This document shows, in pieces, positions 43,995 through 53,170 of a stretch of DNA of 64,000 bases. Position 1 is the first letter of the stretch; every line of letters starts with the position of its first letter. The stretch covers positions 55,957-119,956 of the forward strand of contig CAIRNS010000015.1 in assembly GCA_903880015.1 (NCBI GenBank). The letters are read 5' to 3'. The translations under genes and the position numbers were made by a program. A model generated the notes under the pieces. That model was not told the DNA's origin. It worked only from the letters and a program-made list of their open reading frames with translations, and searched no databases. Origin of the DNA: an uncultured Elusimicrobia bacterium (lineage in GTDB: Bacteria > Elusimicrobiota > Endomicrobiia > Endomicrobiales > CAIRNS01).

Positions 43995-45424
43995 AAATGC
44001 AAAATGGGTTTACGGGCTGCTTCCACTTCGTTCAATCTGCTGACAGGCGTTGTGTGGGGTGATGTCGTTAGCGTTGATGGGTCTGTTGCCGCTTCAGCGA
44101 GAATGGCCCGAAACACGGCAACGAACTCATCCATTGTTTTCTTTGTTTCAGTTTCCGTCGGCTCGATCATGATGGCTTCTTCCACTATCAACGGGAAATA
44201 TATGGTCGGGGCGTAGTAACCCTTGTCTAAAAGGCGTTTGGCTACATCTAAAGTGCGGACGCCGTATTGGGCCAGCGGTTTTCCAGATAAGACAAATTCG
44301 TGCATACAGCGGGTTCCTGCCGGCGCGGGTAAGACATCTTTTAGTACGGATAGCAGGTAATTGGCGTTGAGTACGGCATGGTGACTGACGCGGGTCAGTC
44401 CTTTGCCGCCTAAAGCTACAATATACGCGTATGCTCTGACAAGCACCGGAAAATTGCCATAAAAAGAGCGCAGGCGTCCTATGGTGCGGCGTCCCTTAAA
44501 AGCAAGAGCGAAGGATTTCCCTTTTTTTGTTATTGACGGAACGGGCAGGAATGGTGCAAGAAATGCTTTTACGCCTACCGGACCAGAGCCGGGTCCGCCA
44601 CCGCCGTGGGGCGTTGAAAATGTTTTATGGAGGTTTATGTGAATGATATCGAATCCAAAATCGCCTGGCCGAGCTGTGCCGATAAGCGCGTTGAGGTTTG
44701 CCCCGTCGTAGTACAACAGGGTTCCGTTATCGTGCGCGATCTGCGCAATGGTTAGTATTTGTTTTTCGAAAACTCCCAGTGTGTTGGGAACGGTCAGCAT
44801 GATGCAGGCGACATCCGGGGTCAGCGCAATCTTCAATTTCTCTATATCTATCGAACCATCTTTTTCAGAGGGAAGCGGAACGACGGAAAATCCAGCAAGC
44901 GTTGCTGATGACGGATTCGTTCCGTGCGCGGAATCGGGCACAATAATCTTTGTTCGTTGTTGGTTTTTTGACTTGAAATAATTGCGTGCGATAAGCATCC
45001 CCGCGAACTCACCATGAGCGCCCGCTGCAGGTTGCAGCGTGAACGCGTCCATTCCGGCAATCTCGCACAAGGAGTGCTCAAGCTCGTAGAGTATCTCCAA
45101 AGCACCCTGGATGGTGTTTTCGGGCTGGTAGGGATGCAGTCGAGACAGTCCAGCCATACGGCATATTTTTTCGTTAACGACCGGGTTGTATTTCATGGTG
45201 CAGGAACCCAGTGGATAAAGATTTTTTGCCAAAGAGTGGTTTTTATACGACAATCGAGTAAAATGCCGTAGCAATTCCATCTCGCTGACCTGAGGAAGCG
45301 CCGGAGGATGTTGCCGGGTCAAGTGTGACGGAATGGATGATGTCATAGCATCAGGCATATCATTTTCCGGCAAAGAAAATGCACTATGACCGTCACAGGA
45401 TAATTCATTAAGCAATTTTTCCAT
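43991..45424 (-). CDS. gcvPB: glycine dehydrogenase (decarboxylating) subunit 2
   Basis: C-terminal half of the P-protein, which decarboxylates glycine and loads the aminomethyl group on GcvH. The PLP lysine is in INLHKTFSTPHGGGGPG; the N-terminal LGSCTMKYNP is typical of the B subunit. 477 residues. In many bacteria the P-protein is one ~950-residue chain; here it is split, with gcvPA just upstream. Confidence 0.95.
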   Translation of the reverse strand: MEKLLNELSCDGHSAFSLPENDMPDAMTSSIPSHLTRQHPPALPQVSEMELLRHFTRLSYKNHSLAKNLYPLGSCTMKYNPVVNEKICRMAGLSRLHPYQPENTIQGALEILYELEHSLCEIAGMDAFTLQPAAGAHGEFAGMLIARNYFKSKNQQRTKIIVPDSAHGTNPSSATLAGFSVVPLPSEKDGSIDIEKLKIALTPDVACIMLTVPNTLGVFEKQILTIAQIAHDNGTLLYYDGANLNALIGTARPGDFGFDIIHINLHKTFSTPHGGGGPGSGPVGVKAFLAPFLPVPSITKKGKSFALAFKGRRTIGRLRSFYGNFPVLVRAYAYIVALGGKGLTRVSHHAVLNANYLLSVLKDVLPAPAGTRCMHEFVLSGKPLAQYGVRTLDVAKRLLDKGYYAPTIYFPLIVEEAIMIEPTETETKKTMDEFVAVFRAILAEAATDPSTLTTSPHTTPVSRLNEVEAARKPILHF

Positions 45425-45452
45425 AAAATTATTTTAGCCGGTGTTGTTCCCG

Positions 45453-46790
45453 CTATGCTTGTTTCAACACCTCAACAAGGCGGTCTATTTCTTCCTTTGT
45501 CCGGATTTCGGTCACGCAAAACAGTACTACATCAGCAAACTCAGGATACCACCGCGCCAGTCCCATGGGGCCAAGGATGCCGTTCTTTAGCAATAGTTTT
45601 TGAAGGTGCTGTATGTTTTTGGTTGTTTTGACGGCGCACTCGTTAAAAAATATTTGGTTTGCGAATGCCGGTGAAAAACCGGGGACGGCGATTATTTTTT
45701 CAAAAGCATAGCGGCATTTCTGAGCGTTGGTGTAAGCAATAGTGCGCAATCCGTCCGGTCCCCACCCGGACATGTATACGCATCCCGCCAAGGCGTTGAG
45801 GGCGGCGTTGGTGCAAATATTGGAAGTGGCTTTTTCGCGACGGATGTGCTGTTCGCGCGATTGCAATGTTAATACAAATCCCCGGCGACCCTGGGTATCG
45901 GTAGTTTGCCCGACTATCCTGCCGGGCATTTTCCATGAAAGTTCTTTGCGGCACGCCATAAATCCAAAAGAAAACCCGCCCATCCCGGAAGGATTGCCGA
46001 GCGCTTGCCCTTCCCCGACAGCAATGTGCGCGCCAACTTCCTGCGGGCTTGCCAGCAATCCGAGAGAAATCGGATTGACCACCGCGATAAACAGTGCATT
46101 GTTTGCGGCGGCGAGCGTGCCTACTACAGCCATTTCTTCTACCGTGCCAACAAAATTCGGGGATTGAATAACGATAGCGGCGGTTTTTTCATTGATTGCC
46201 TGTTTCAGCGCTGCTGCAGGCGTGGCTCCGTTGACCAGCGGAATGGTTACTATTTCAGACGCTATTCCCTGCAAGTAGGTGGCGACAACTTCGCGGTATT
46301 CCGGATGAATACCTGCCGATAAGATTACCGAAGATCGTCCCGATGTGCGCATTGCTAGAAGCACGGCCTCAGCCACAGCGGTAGCGCCGTCGTAAAGCGA
46401 GGCGTTGGCGACATCAAGTCCGGTAAGAGCGCAGATCATGCTCTGGTATTCAAAAATGGTTTGCAGCGTTCCCTGACTTGCTTCCGCCTGATAGGGCGTA
46501 TATGCGGTATAAAACTCAGGGCGGCTGATGATGTCTTCAACCAGAGTCGGAATAAAATGATCGTACACGCCGGCGCCGCGGAAACAGACAAGGTTATCGA
46601 GTGAGCGATTCTTGGCGGCAAGCGTTTGGAAGCGTTTCACCAGCGCGTGTTCGGATATACCGTCGGGAAGATGTAATTTTTCGATGCGGGCTGAAGCGGG
46701 AATGGGCGCAAAAAGTTCGTCGATGCCGGAAGCTCCGATCGATGCCAACATTTCTTTAACTTCAGCCGGATTTGAAGGAATATATTCCAT
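45453..46790 (-). CDS. gcvPA: glycine dehydrogenase (decarboxylating) subunit 1
   Basis: N-terminal half of the split P-protein, 445 residues, with FRGAGVYDHFIP, PYQAEASQGTLQTIFEYQ (PYQAEASQGTLQ), GLDVANASLYDGATA and NPSGMGGFSFG. It pairs with gcvPB 28 bases downstream. Confidence 0.95.
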   Translation of the reverse strand: MEYIPSNPAEVKEMLASIGASGIDELFAPIPASARIEKLHLPDGISEHALVKRFQTLAAKNRSLDNLVCFRGAGVYDHFIPTLVEDIISRPEFYTAYTPYQAEASQGTLQTIFEYQSMICALTGLDVANASLYDGATAVAEAVLLAMRTSGRSSVILSAGIHPEYREVVATYLQGIASEIVTIPLVNGATPAAALKQAINEKTAAIVIQSPNFVGTVEEMAVVGTLAAANNALFIAVVNPISLGLLASPQEVGAHIAVGEGQALGNPSGMGGFSFGFMACRKELSWKMPGRIVGQTTDTQGRRGFVLTLQSREQHIRREKATSNICTNAALNALAGCVYMSGWGPDGLRTIAYTNAQKCRYAFEKIIAVPGFSPAFANQIFFNECAVKTTKNIQHLQKLLLKNGILGPMGLARWYPEFADVVLFCVTEIRTKEEIDRLVEVLKQA

Positions 46791-46885
46791 AAAATAAACT
46801 GCCTATAACTTTCCCTTTTGGAATAGGAATAAGATAAGAGGATTTGCTCTTAAGGGCACAATCCCCCCTGATTCTGCGGGCATGG

Positions 46886-47266
46886 TCAATGCGCGAGATT
46901 TTTTTGGTAATCGTCTGCGGACATCAGGGCGTTCAGCTGGGTAATGTCGGACGCTTTTATCACAAAGAAAAACCCATCTTTATACGGCGACTGGTTGACC
47001 AGTTCAGGGCTGCCGGAGAGTTTTTCGTTGACGGCGATAATGGTTCCTGATACCGGCGCATATATATCGAACGCGGCTTTCACCGATTCAACGACGGCAC
47101 AGGGTTGTCCCTGTTCAACGGTTTTGCCGACAGCGGGTAGTTCAACATGGACAACATCCGTTATTTCATGCTGGGCATGGTCGGAAACACCCACCCGTAC
47201 CGTCCCATTCTCGTTTTTTGCCCATTCGTGTGATGCGGCATATCTGAGTTCCGTAGGAATATTCAT
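46886..47266 (-). CDS. gcvH: glycine cleavage system H protein
   Basis: Lipoyl carrier that shuttles the aminomethyl group between P, T and L proteins. The lipoylated lysine is in [14 protein letters not shown], with the usual glycine 16 or so residues later in the fold. 126 residues. GAGG precedes the ATG and a possible promoter lies at 47302-47332. No gene for lipoate synthesis or attachment is in the window. Confidence 0.95.
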   Translation of the reverse strand: MNIPTELRYAASHEWAKNENGTVRVGVSDHAQHEITDVVHVELPAVGKTVEQGQPCAVVESVKAAFDIYAPVSGTIIAVNEKLSGSPELVNQSPYKDGFFFVIKASDITQLNALMSADDYQKNLAH

Positions 47267-47301
47267 TAAAGAACCTCGCTTATTTCGTTGATTTTGAAAC
47301 C

Positions 47302-47332
47302 ATTATATACCAAATAAATTAAACATTGTAAA
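47302..47332 (-). promoter_or_regulatory. weak candidate promoter before gcvH
   Basis: On the - strand TTTACA (47332-47327), 19-base spacer, TATAAT (47307-47302), in the 132-base gap between gcvT and gcvH. The spacer is long, so this is tentative. No glycine riboswitch motif is seen in the gap. Confidence 0.35.
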
Positions 47333-47398
47333 ACGAGCGCCCGGTATAAAATGTCTGCTATGCCACCTCTGCGTTTGCCTAGTCAAGATGCGGAGGAT

Positions 47399-48469
47399 TT
47401 ATTTATTACGTTTATAAAAGGGCATCGGGACTATTGTTGCCAAGCGGGGTTGATTATGGATAACGATGGTAACTTTGTCCGCGGCGGCAACAGGGCGGTT
47501 GATATAGCCCAGGGCGATGCCTGTTTTTTTTGTTGGTGAGAAGGTTCCGCTGGTAACCAGTCCGGCAGGTACTTCGTTTATGCGTATTTCATATCCGGCC
47601 CGTGGGATGCCGTCTGAAACGGTGCATGCAGTCAAAAAACTGCTGAGTCCTGTTTCTTTCTGTTTAAGCAAAGCTTGTTTACCAATAAAATCGTTCTGCC
47701 AGCAAATGGATCGTTCCAGTTTTGCTTCAAGAGGCGTGATGGTGTCACTGATTTCATGCCCGTGCAACGGCATGCATGCCTCAAGGCGCAGCGTGTCCCG
47801 GCAACCGAGACCGCAGGGGCGGGCGCCGGTCATGGCAATCAATTGCCAGACTGCGGCAGCGTGGGCGACAGGGACAAACAGTTCAAACCCATCCTCGCCG
47901 GTGTACCCCGTTCTGGCAATGGTCATCGCAAGATGTAAAGGTTCGAACATCGCGGGAAGGTAATGAAAATATTTAATGGCGGATAGATTCTCGTAAACCA
48001 GTGGTTGTAGAAGTTTTTGAGCAGCAGGTCCCTGAATGGAGAGAAGGCATATCTGATCGCTGAGGTCTTCAACCGCCATATCGTGTATCAAGTGGTCCAT
48101 AACCCATGCCATATCTTTTTCGCGATTGCCGGCATTGATAACCAGCAGGTAATCGTTGGATCTCGCATAAATGATAAGGTCATCGACAATGCCGCCGTTC
48201 TCATTGAGGAAAAAAGAATATTTTGCCTGTCCGGGAACCAAACGATCTATATCAGCCGGGGTAATTAATTTTAGAAAAGCTACAGATTGGGGGCCTTTGA
48301 CGAGGATGACGCCCATATGTGAAGTGTCGAATATGCCGGCATGAGTTCTTACTGCTGCATGCTCTTCGGTGATAGAAGTGTATTGAACCGGCATATCCCA
48401 ACCGCCGAACGCAGTGAACTTTGCGCCAAGTTTTTGATGTTCATTATAGAGCACTGTTTGCTTGTTCAT
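47399..48469 (-). CDS. gcvT: glycine cleavage system aminomethyltransferase (T protein)
   Basis: Releases ammonia and passes the one-carbon unit to tetrahydrofolate. Seen: FDTSHMGVILVKG, the folate-site aspartate in the NENGGIVDDLIIYAR stretch, TGYTGEDGFELFVP and a C-terminal beta-barrel. 356 residues. Four-base overlap with lpdA. Confidence 0.95.
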   Translation of the reverse strand: MNKQTVLYNEHQKLGAKFTAFGGWDMPVQYTSITEEHAAVRTHAGIFDTSHMGVILVKGPQSVAFLKLITPADIDRLVPGQAKYSFFLNENGGIVDDLIIYARSNDYLLVINAGNREKDMAWVMDHLIHDMAVEDLSDQICLLSIQGPAAQKLLQPLVYENLSAIKYFHYLPAMFEPLHLAMTIARTGYTGEDGFELFVPVAHAAAVWQLIAMTGARPCGLGCRDTLRLEACMPLHGHEISDTITPLEAKLERSICWQNDFIGKQALLKQKETGLSSFLTACTVSDGIPRAGYEIRINEVPAGLVTSGTFSPTKKTGIALGYINRPVAAADKVTIVIHNQPRLATIVPMPFYKRNK

Positions 48470-49779
48470 ATCTTCTCCTGATTGATTGTTTTGCTTTTTT
48501 GCGGTGGCAGATCAACGCAAGATCCTAAAATATTCTCAGCGGCGTGCTGTATGGATTCCGATAAAGACGGATGGAAAAATAATTCCCGCTTAAGGTCGGT
48601 GACCGTTAGTTTGTGACGGACGGCAATTGAAAGAACAGAGATGAGCTCTTCGGCACTTTTACCTATAATTGTCCCACCCAGAACCGTCCCTGAGGAGGCA
48701 TCGCTGATAATCTGTATCCAGCCAGCGCGTGCCCCTTCAATAAAAGCCATAGCGTTGGCGGTGAATGGGTAGGTTCCTACCTTAATGGTATCGGGGGTTG
48801 CCTGGGATTGTTTTATGCCGACTGCTGCGCAGACAGGATTTGAAAATAGTACCCGAGGAACCGCGGTGTCGTTTACAGCGTGGCGCGTACCCCGCACAGC
48901 GTTCTCTGCTGCGATAGAACCGTCTGCTTGCGCGGTGTACGCCAGTTGCCATCTGCCGGTGACATCGCCGGCTGCAAAAATATTCGGGGCAGATGTCTGT
49001 AAATATTCATTGACCGTGATGCTTCGTTGTGCCGTTGCAACGCCGGCCACTTCAAGATGTAATCCTTCAATGTTAGGTGTTCTCCCCACGGCTACAAGGA
49101 CTTTTTCATAGGCGCCATACGACAGCGGATCGGCGAGATAACGCACCTGCACTTTTACACCCAGTCGTGCAAGAAATTTGGTTACTTCAGAGACCATAAG
49201 CGGGTCTTCGCCGGGGAGAATCGCCGCTTCCCGCTCGCATAGGTTCACCTGCGTCCCGAAATGCGCAAAAATTGTTGCCAGTTCAACGCCGATAACACCA
49301 CCGCCGATAATGAGCATGGTTGCCGGTAGTTCCGTAAGATTTAAAGCGTCAGTTGAATCAATAATATGATGATGATCAAACGGAATTCCGGGCAACGCGG
49401 TGGGCTGGGCACCGCTGGCGATAATGCAAGATTTGAAATGTATGACACGGGGATCAGTAAGCGGGGATGTTATGCATATCGATTCTGACGATGCGAAAGA
49501 AGCTTCCCCTCTCAATAGTTCCAGGGGATAACTGCTGATGAGTGCCGTAAGACCTTTGCGCAGCGTCTCGACCGTTTTTATTTTTTTAACGCTGGCGTCA
49601 GCAAACGGTCCGCTCATGGACTGCCAGAGTGTTTTTGTGGGAACGCATCCGGTGTTGAGGCAAGTGCCTCCGGGCTGATTTTGTTCAATCAGCGCGACTT
49701 TCGCGCCGAGCTGAGATGCGCGAATCGCCGCACTATATCCCGCGGGTCCCGCGCCGATAACTACTAAATCATAATTCAT
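48466..49779 (-). CDS. lpdA: dihydrolipoyl dehydrogenase (L protein)
   Basis: FAD enzyme that reoxidises the lipoyl arm of GcvH with NAD+. The redox pair is in GGTCLNTGCVPTK; also GAGPAGYSAAIRA, the NAD site IGGGVIGVELATIF, AAGDVTG and the catalytic HPSLSE. At 437 residues it is somewhat short. Leading the gcv genes, it probably serves this complex specifically. There is no Shine-Dalgarno: TAGAAT ends eight bases before the ATG, so the message may be leaderless. Confidence 0.94.
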   Translation of the reverse strand: MNYDLVVIGAGPAGYSAAIRASQLGAKVALIEQNQPGGTCLNTGCVPTKTLWQSMSGPFADASVKKIKTVETLRKGLTALISSYPLELLRGEASFASSESICITSPLTDPRVIHFKSCIIASGAQPTALPGIPFDHHHIIDSTDALNLTELPATMLIIGGGVIGVELATIFAHFGTQVNLCEREAAILPGEDPLMVSEVTKFLARLGVKVQVRYLADPLSYGAYEKVLVAVGRTPNIEGLHLEVAGVATAQRSITVNEYLQTSAPNIFAAGDVTGRWQLAYTAQADGSIAAENAVRGTRHAVNDTAVPRVLFSNPVCAAVGIKQSQATPDTIKVGTYPFTANAMAFIEGARAGWIQIISDASSGTVLGGTIIGKSAEELISVLSIAVRHKLTVTDLKRELFFHPSLSESIQHAAENILGSCVDLPPQKSKTINQEKI

Positions 49780-49787
49780 ATTGTGTG

Positions 49788-49816
49788 ATTCTACTTAATC
49801 TCGGCAGAATTGTAAA
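49788..49816 (-). promoter_or_regulatory. promoter for the glycine cleavage operon
   Basis: On the - strand TTTACA (49816-49811), 17-base spacer, TAGAAT (49793-49788). The -10 ends eight bases before the lpdA ATG, which predicts a start of transcription at or within about two bases of the start codon. Confidence 0.55.
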
Positions 49817-49819
49817 CTT

Positions 49820-50158
49820 TTAATTGAAATTAAGTATATCGCCTTTTTGTATCAAGTGTCCGTGAAAATAGCCGGAAGGAATTTCTAAAATGTGGCGGGT
49901 ACCTTTGCTCGGCAGGATAATGCGCCACGGCTTGCATCCGGCGATAGTGCGCATTACTCTATAGTCCTCGTTAAGACAAATCACATCGATTGCATAGCGC
50001 ATGAACCATGTATGAACGCTGGGGCAATGGGGGATCAGCAGGGCGTAATCCCCGTTCTTTTCCCCCATCAGCCCCAGAGTTCGTTTGATTATGCTGTTCG
50101 CAATCACAACGGGGACATTTGTCGTGAGTCCGTTAATCTGGAGTGTGCGTATTACCAT
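49820..50158 (-). CDS. DUF192 family protein
   Basis: 112-residue protein of the DUF192 family (RTLGLMGEKNG, HTWFMRYAIDVICLN, GTRHILEIPSGYF). Function not assigned; members are often exported, but this one has no signal peptide. Last gene of the cobamide locus, 17 bases after btuB, so perhaps only co-transcribed. Confidence 0.82.
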   Translation of the reverse strand: MVIRTLQINGLTTNVPVVIANSIIKRTLGLMGEKNGDYALLIPHCPSVHTWFMRYAIDVICLNEDYRVMRTIAGCKPWRIILPSKGTRHILEIPSGYFHGHLIQKGDILNFN

Positions 50159-50175
50159 GACTTTAATTGAGCATC

Positions 50176-52050
50176 CTACTCCTGGAATTTCCAGTTGATG
50201 CCGGCACTCACCGTTTGGCCGGGCAGCGGGTAATACAGGCGTGTCTGATATTTTACGTCAAAAACATTGTTCATGGCGGCCCATAGCTCAAGGGTTTTAA
50301 TGTTCTGGGAAATACGGCAATTTACCGTTGTATACTCTTTTAATTCCGGAACCGCGGGGTCGCCGGTTTTCTGTGCACTGACGAAGCGGGCGGTAACCGT
50401 TGCTTTTGTTTGCGAAACGGTCAGATACGAAAGTTCATATTGAGCCGTGTGCTCCGGTCGGTAGACCAGCGGCGTATGCCGCTGAATATCCTCAGCGCGT
50501 AAATATGTGTAATTACATTTGTGGAGAAGTCCGCTGATAATTTTTTGCGATAATTCACATTCAACGCCTTGCTGGCGGGCTTTGCCGATATTCATCGGTT
50601 GGGTAGTTACTATCGTGCCCGTCGTGTCGACTGATGAGTCCCACGATATCAGATTGTCGCTGTCCGTCAGATAATACGTTACGCTTGCTTTAGCGTTTTG
50701 CGCAAGATATTCTATCCCGATGTCGGAGGTAATTCCTTCCTCCGGTTTAAGGGTAGCGTTGCCTAAGGTGACATAGGTGGTACCGGAAAAAATATTAGTA
50801 TCTTTCGGCCAGTACAATTCGTTGATAGTCGGTGCTCGCCACGCTTTGCCCGAGTTTGCGGAAATTTTAAGGCAATCGGCGGCATGGAACAGAACGGTCA
50901 TCCGGGGGCTGGTGACCGTGCCGAAAATAGAATTGTTATCTAATCGCGCGCTGGGAATGAAACGCAAATCTTTGTATGCGGCTTCTTGCTGAAGGAAAAC
51001 GGCCGTCGTGGTGCGGCTGGCGTCAAGCATCGCAGTGTTCGAGTTTTTATCAATTTGCCGATAGAGTTCTCCCCACCATTCAGTGCCGGCTGTTAACCCG
51101 CAGCGTGCTGCAAACTGAATTTCACTGCCGAATACCGTTGATTGATAGCGGTCATTTTTGAGCCATTCAGGAACCAGGTAATCTGTCTTGCTGTCAGAAG
51201 CGTGCAGTACGGATTTCAATGTTCCTGCATCGAAATTTTTTGTGTTTCCCAGCTCAATAGATGATTTGTCTTCTTTTTGCGTGGCGTTGGGCGTCGAGGC
51301 CTGTTTTTCAAGCGAGCCGTCATATGCACTGACAGCGATTCCCATGCCGGGAACGCCAACAGAGCTTGAAAACTGTTTTGCTGAAAGGTTGAACGCGCCC
51401 CACAGCGGATCTTCGAACCCCAAGTTGGCAAACAGGTCGTTGTTGTCGTAGGCGGAATTGACGCGCCAGCCGTCAGACGAAAGTTTCCCCGCGCTAAAAA
51501 AACCGGAGGTGTTGCCATTTTTGATGTTGAAATTCAATCCGTAATGCTGCGTATTGAAACTGCCTGCAGAAAGGTCAACGCCCATTGAAGGAGCGCCTTC
51601 TTCGGCTTTTTTCGTTATGATGTTGACGATACCGCCAAAAGCGGAAGTGCCGTAGAGCGCCGAGACCCCTCCCCGGATTATCTCAATGCGGTCAATACTG
51701 TCAACCGGGATGGTACTGAGATCAACCAGTCCCGTGGCGGGATCATTGATGCGGACGCCGTCAACGAGAACCAGCACCTGTTCAGCTGAAGATCCACGCA
51801 GCATGATGTTGCCGGCGGCGCCGAGTGATCCGTATGAACCGTTGGTTAAGCCGGGTACGCCGGTCACTGCTTCGGCGAGATTGCGGGCGCCGGATTCTTT
51901 TATCTGCACGGCAGTAACGATTGAAACGCTGGTCGGGATATTTTTTAATGATTCCGATTTCTTCGTTAAGCTCAGAAACAGTTCGTCGCTCGCATACAAC
52001 GCCGGCGTCATCAACAATACTAACGATATAAATAATATATTTTTTATCAT
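50176..52050 (-). CDS. btuB: TonB-dependent outer-membrane cobamide receptor BtuB
   Basis: Brings cobamides across the outer membrane with energy from TonB. Signal peptide MIKNILFISLVLLMTPALYA, then a plug domain (SVSIVTAVQIKESGARNL; MLRGSSAEQVLVLVDGVRIN; GVSALYGTSAFGGIVNIIT) and a 22-strand-type barrel to the end. 624 residues. Identity as the B12 receptor rests on the cobalamin riboswitch directly upstream and on the btuFCD genes; by sequence alone it could be another TonB receptor. AAAGGA precedes the ATG. Confidence 0.92.
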   Translation of the reverse strand: MIKNILFISLVLLMTPALYASDELFLSLTKKSESLKNIPTSVSIVTAVQIKESGARNLAEAVTGVPGLTNGSYGSLGAAGNIMLRGSSAEQVLVLVDGVRINDPATGLVDLSTIPVDSIDRIEIIRGGVSALYGTSAFGGIVNIITKKAEEGAPSMGVDLSAGSFNTQHYGLNFNIKNGNTSGFFSAGKLSSDGWRVNSAYDNNDLFANLGFEDPLWGAFNLSAKQFSSSVGVPGMGIAVSAYDGSLEKQASTPNATQKEDKSSIELGNTKNFDAGTLKSVLHASDSKTDYLVPEWLKNDRYQSTVFGSEIQFAARCGLTAGTEWWGELYRQIDKNSNTAMLDASRTTTAVFLQQEAAYKDLRFIPSARLDNNSIFGTVTSPRMTVLFHAADCLKISANSGKAWRAPTINELYWPKDTNIFSGTTYVTLGNATLKPEEGITSDIGIEYLAQNAKASVTYYLTDSDNLISWDSSVDTTGTIVTTQPMNIGKARQQGVECELSQKIISGLLHKCNYTYLRAEDIQRHTPLVYRPEHTAQYELSYLTVSQTKATVTARFVSAQKTGDPAVPELKEYTTVNCRISQNIKTLELWAAMNNVFDVKYQTRLYYPLPGQTVSAGINWKFQE

Positions 52051-52122
52051 GGTAAGTGTCCTTTCATAATTACATACGCCGCAGGGCAGTACTTATCCGA
52101 CAAGAGTGACTAAAATTAACGC

Positions 52123-52146
52123 TTACCGGTCATCGATAACTATCAT
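52123..52146 (-). CDS. possible 7-residue leader peptide before btuB
   Basis: ATG to TAA encoding MIVIDDR, with a strong GGGAGG (52157-52152) five bases before the ATG, lying between the riboswitch and btuB. It may be accidental; if translated it could affect the hairpin at 52167-52193 or btuB expression. Confidence 0.3.
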   Translation of the reverse strand: MIVIDDR

Positions 52147-52166
52147 TGCGGCCTCCCTCGAATAAA

Positions 52167-52193
52167 ACAGTACATAGTACTACCCTGTACTGT
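52167..52193 (-). terminator. candidate terminator hairpin after the btuB riboswitch
   Basis: Arms ACAGTAC and GTACTGT (7 pairs, 13-base loop) followed on the - strand by TTTATT. It begins six bases past the riboswitch P1 stem, the right place for the expression platform. Weak by stem length. Confidence 0.45.
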
Positions 52194-52198
52194 CGTAT

Positions 52199-52354
52199 AC
52201 TGCCAGCCGGTCTCCTGGCTACGGGCTTTATGTAACACATGCCTTCCCGCCTGTCGGCAGTGGCAGTGTTTGTGTTCCCGTTACAGTAGCGGGGCTGCAC
52301 CGGATTCATTCCGTTTTAAGGCGGAATTCACCGGATTTCCCGTTCACTGGCAGT
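52199..52354 (-). ncRNA. cobalamin riboswitch upstream of btuB
   Basis: Read on the - strand the conserved core is present: GGGAA...CCGGTGAA, CAGCCCCGCTACTGTAACGGG (quoted here as CAGCCCCGCTACTGT), CACTG, GGGAAGGC and GCCAGGAGACCGGC. A perfect closing stem ACTGCCAG (52354-52347) with CTGGCAGT (52206-52199) defines the ends. The 5' strand of that stem and the next 20 bases are the last codons of btuD, whose TGA is within CCGGTGAA. Cobalamin binding should lower btuB expression. Confidence 0.92.
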
Positions 52355-53143
52355 TTTTGCAGTTAGATATCTCTGCGGTACTAAAATTACATTGGGTTGT
52401 TGTGTCACCGGGTTGCTGTTAACCACAACCACCGTATTATATACTTGTTCAATATTTTGATAGGTTAATACTTTTGCCGGCGCACCTTGTGCGAAAATAC
52501 TTCCCTGGTGCAGTAAAACAAGGGAGCGACAGTATTCCGCGGCAAGGTTCAGGTCGTGCAGTATCATGATGACTGTTAGTCCTGTCTGCGCATTGAGCGT
52601 CTGGACCAAGTCCATCATTGCTGCCTGATGTCCGATGTCGAGATGAGCTGTTGGTTCATCCAAAATCAACAGCGTCGGTTCTTGCGCCAGCGCCTGGGCC
52701 AAAAGAACACGCTGGCGTTCACCTCCCGAAAGTTCCTGCAGATTGCGGCTGCGCACTGAGGTGCTGTCGGTTGATTCAAGGCAACGATCAATGATTGCGA
52801 TATCATGCGCATCGAGAGGTGCGAAGCGTTTGAGGTGCGGATAGCGTCCAAGGGCTACAAAATCATAGACGGTTATGCCAAAAGGATATTCAATAAACTG
52901 AGGCATGGCAGCCATTGTTGTGGCAATCGTGTGCCGGGGTGTTTGGTATAAATCGGCATTGTTATAAAGAACACTTCCTGACCATGGCTTAAGGGTTCTG
53001 GTAATTGTGCGGAACAAAGTGGTCTTGCCCGAACCGTTTGGTCCAATGATGCCGAGACAATCGCCTGCCTTGACCGAAAAACTGATATCGGAAAGAACAG
53101 GTTTATTTTTATACCCCGCAGCAAGTGAGTGAAGTTTAATCAT
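52328..53143 (-). CDS. btuD: cobamide ABC transporter ATP-binding protein BtuD
   Basis: ATPase of the BtuFCD importer. Walker A GPNGSGKTT, signature LSGGERQRV, Walker B LLILDEPTAHLD. 271 residues from the ATG at 53143; the frame is open further upstream only because it runs through the palindromic repeat at 53171-53308, giving a nonsense repeat peptide. The gene's 3' end forms part of the btuB riboswitch. Confidence 0.92.
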   Translation of the reverse strand: MIKLHSLAAGYKNKPVLSDISFSVKAGDCLGIIGPNGSGKTTLFRTITRTLKPWSGSVLYNNADLYQTPRHTIATTMAAMPQFIEYPFGITVYDFVALGRYPHLKRFAPLDAHDIAIIDRCLESTDSTSVRSRNLQELSGGERQRVLLAQALAQEPTLLILDEPTAHLDIGHQAAMMDLVQTLNAQTGLTVIMILHDLNLAAEYCRSLVLLHQGSIFAQGAPAKVLTYQNIEQVYNTVVVVNSNPVTQQPNVILVPQRYLTAKTASEREIR

Positions 53144-53170
53144 ATTATACAGTGGGAATTTCTTACCGGC

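Noticed and set aside
47267..47398. Glycine riboswitch between gcvT and gcvH
   Set aside because: No matching conserved stems are seen; the gap holds only a weak promoter.
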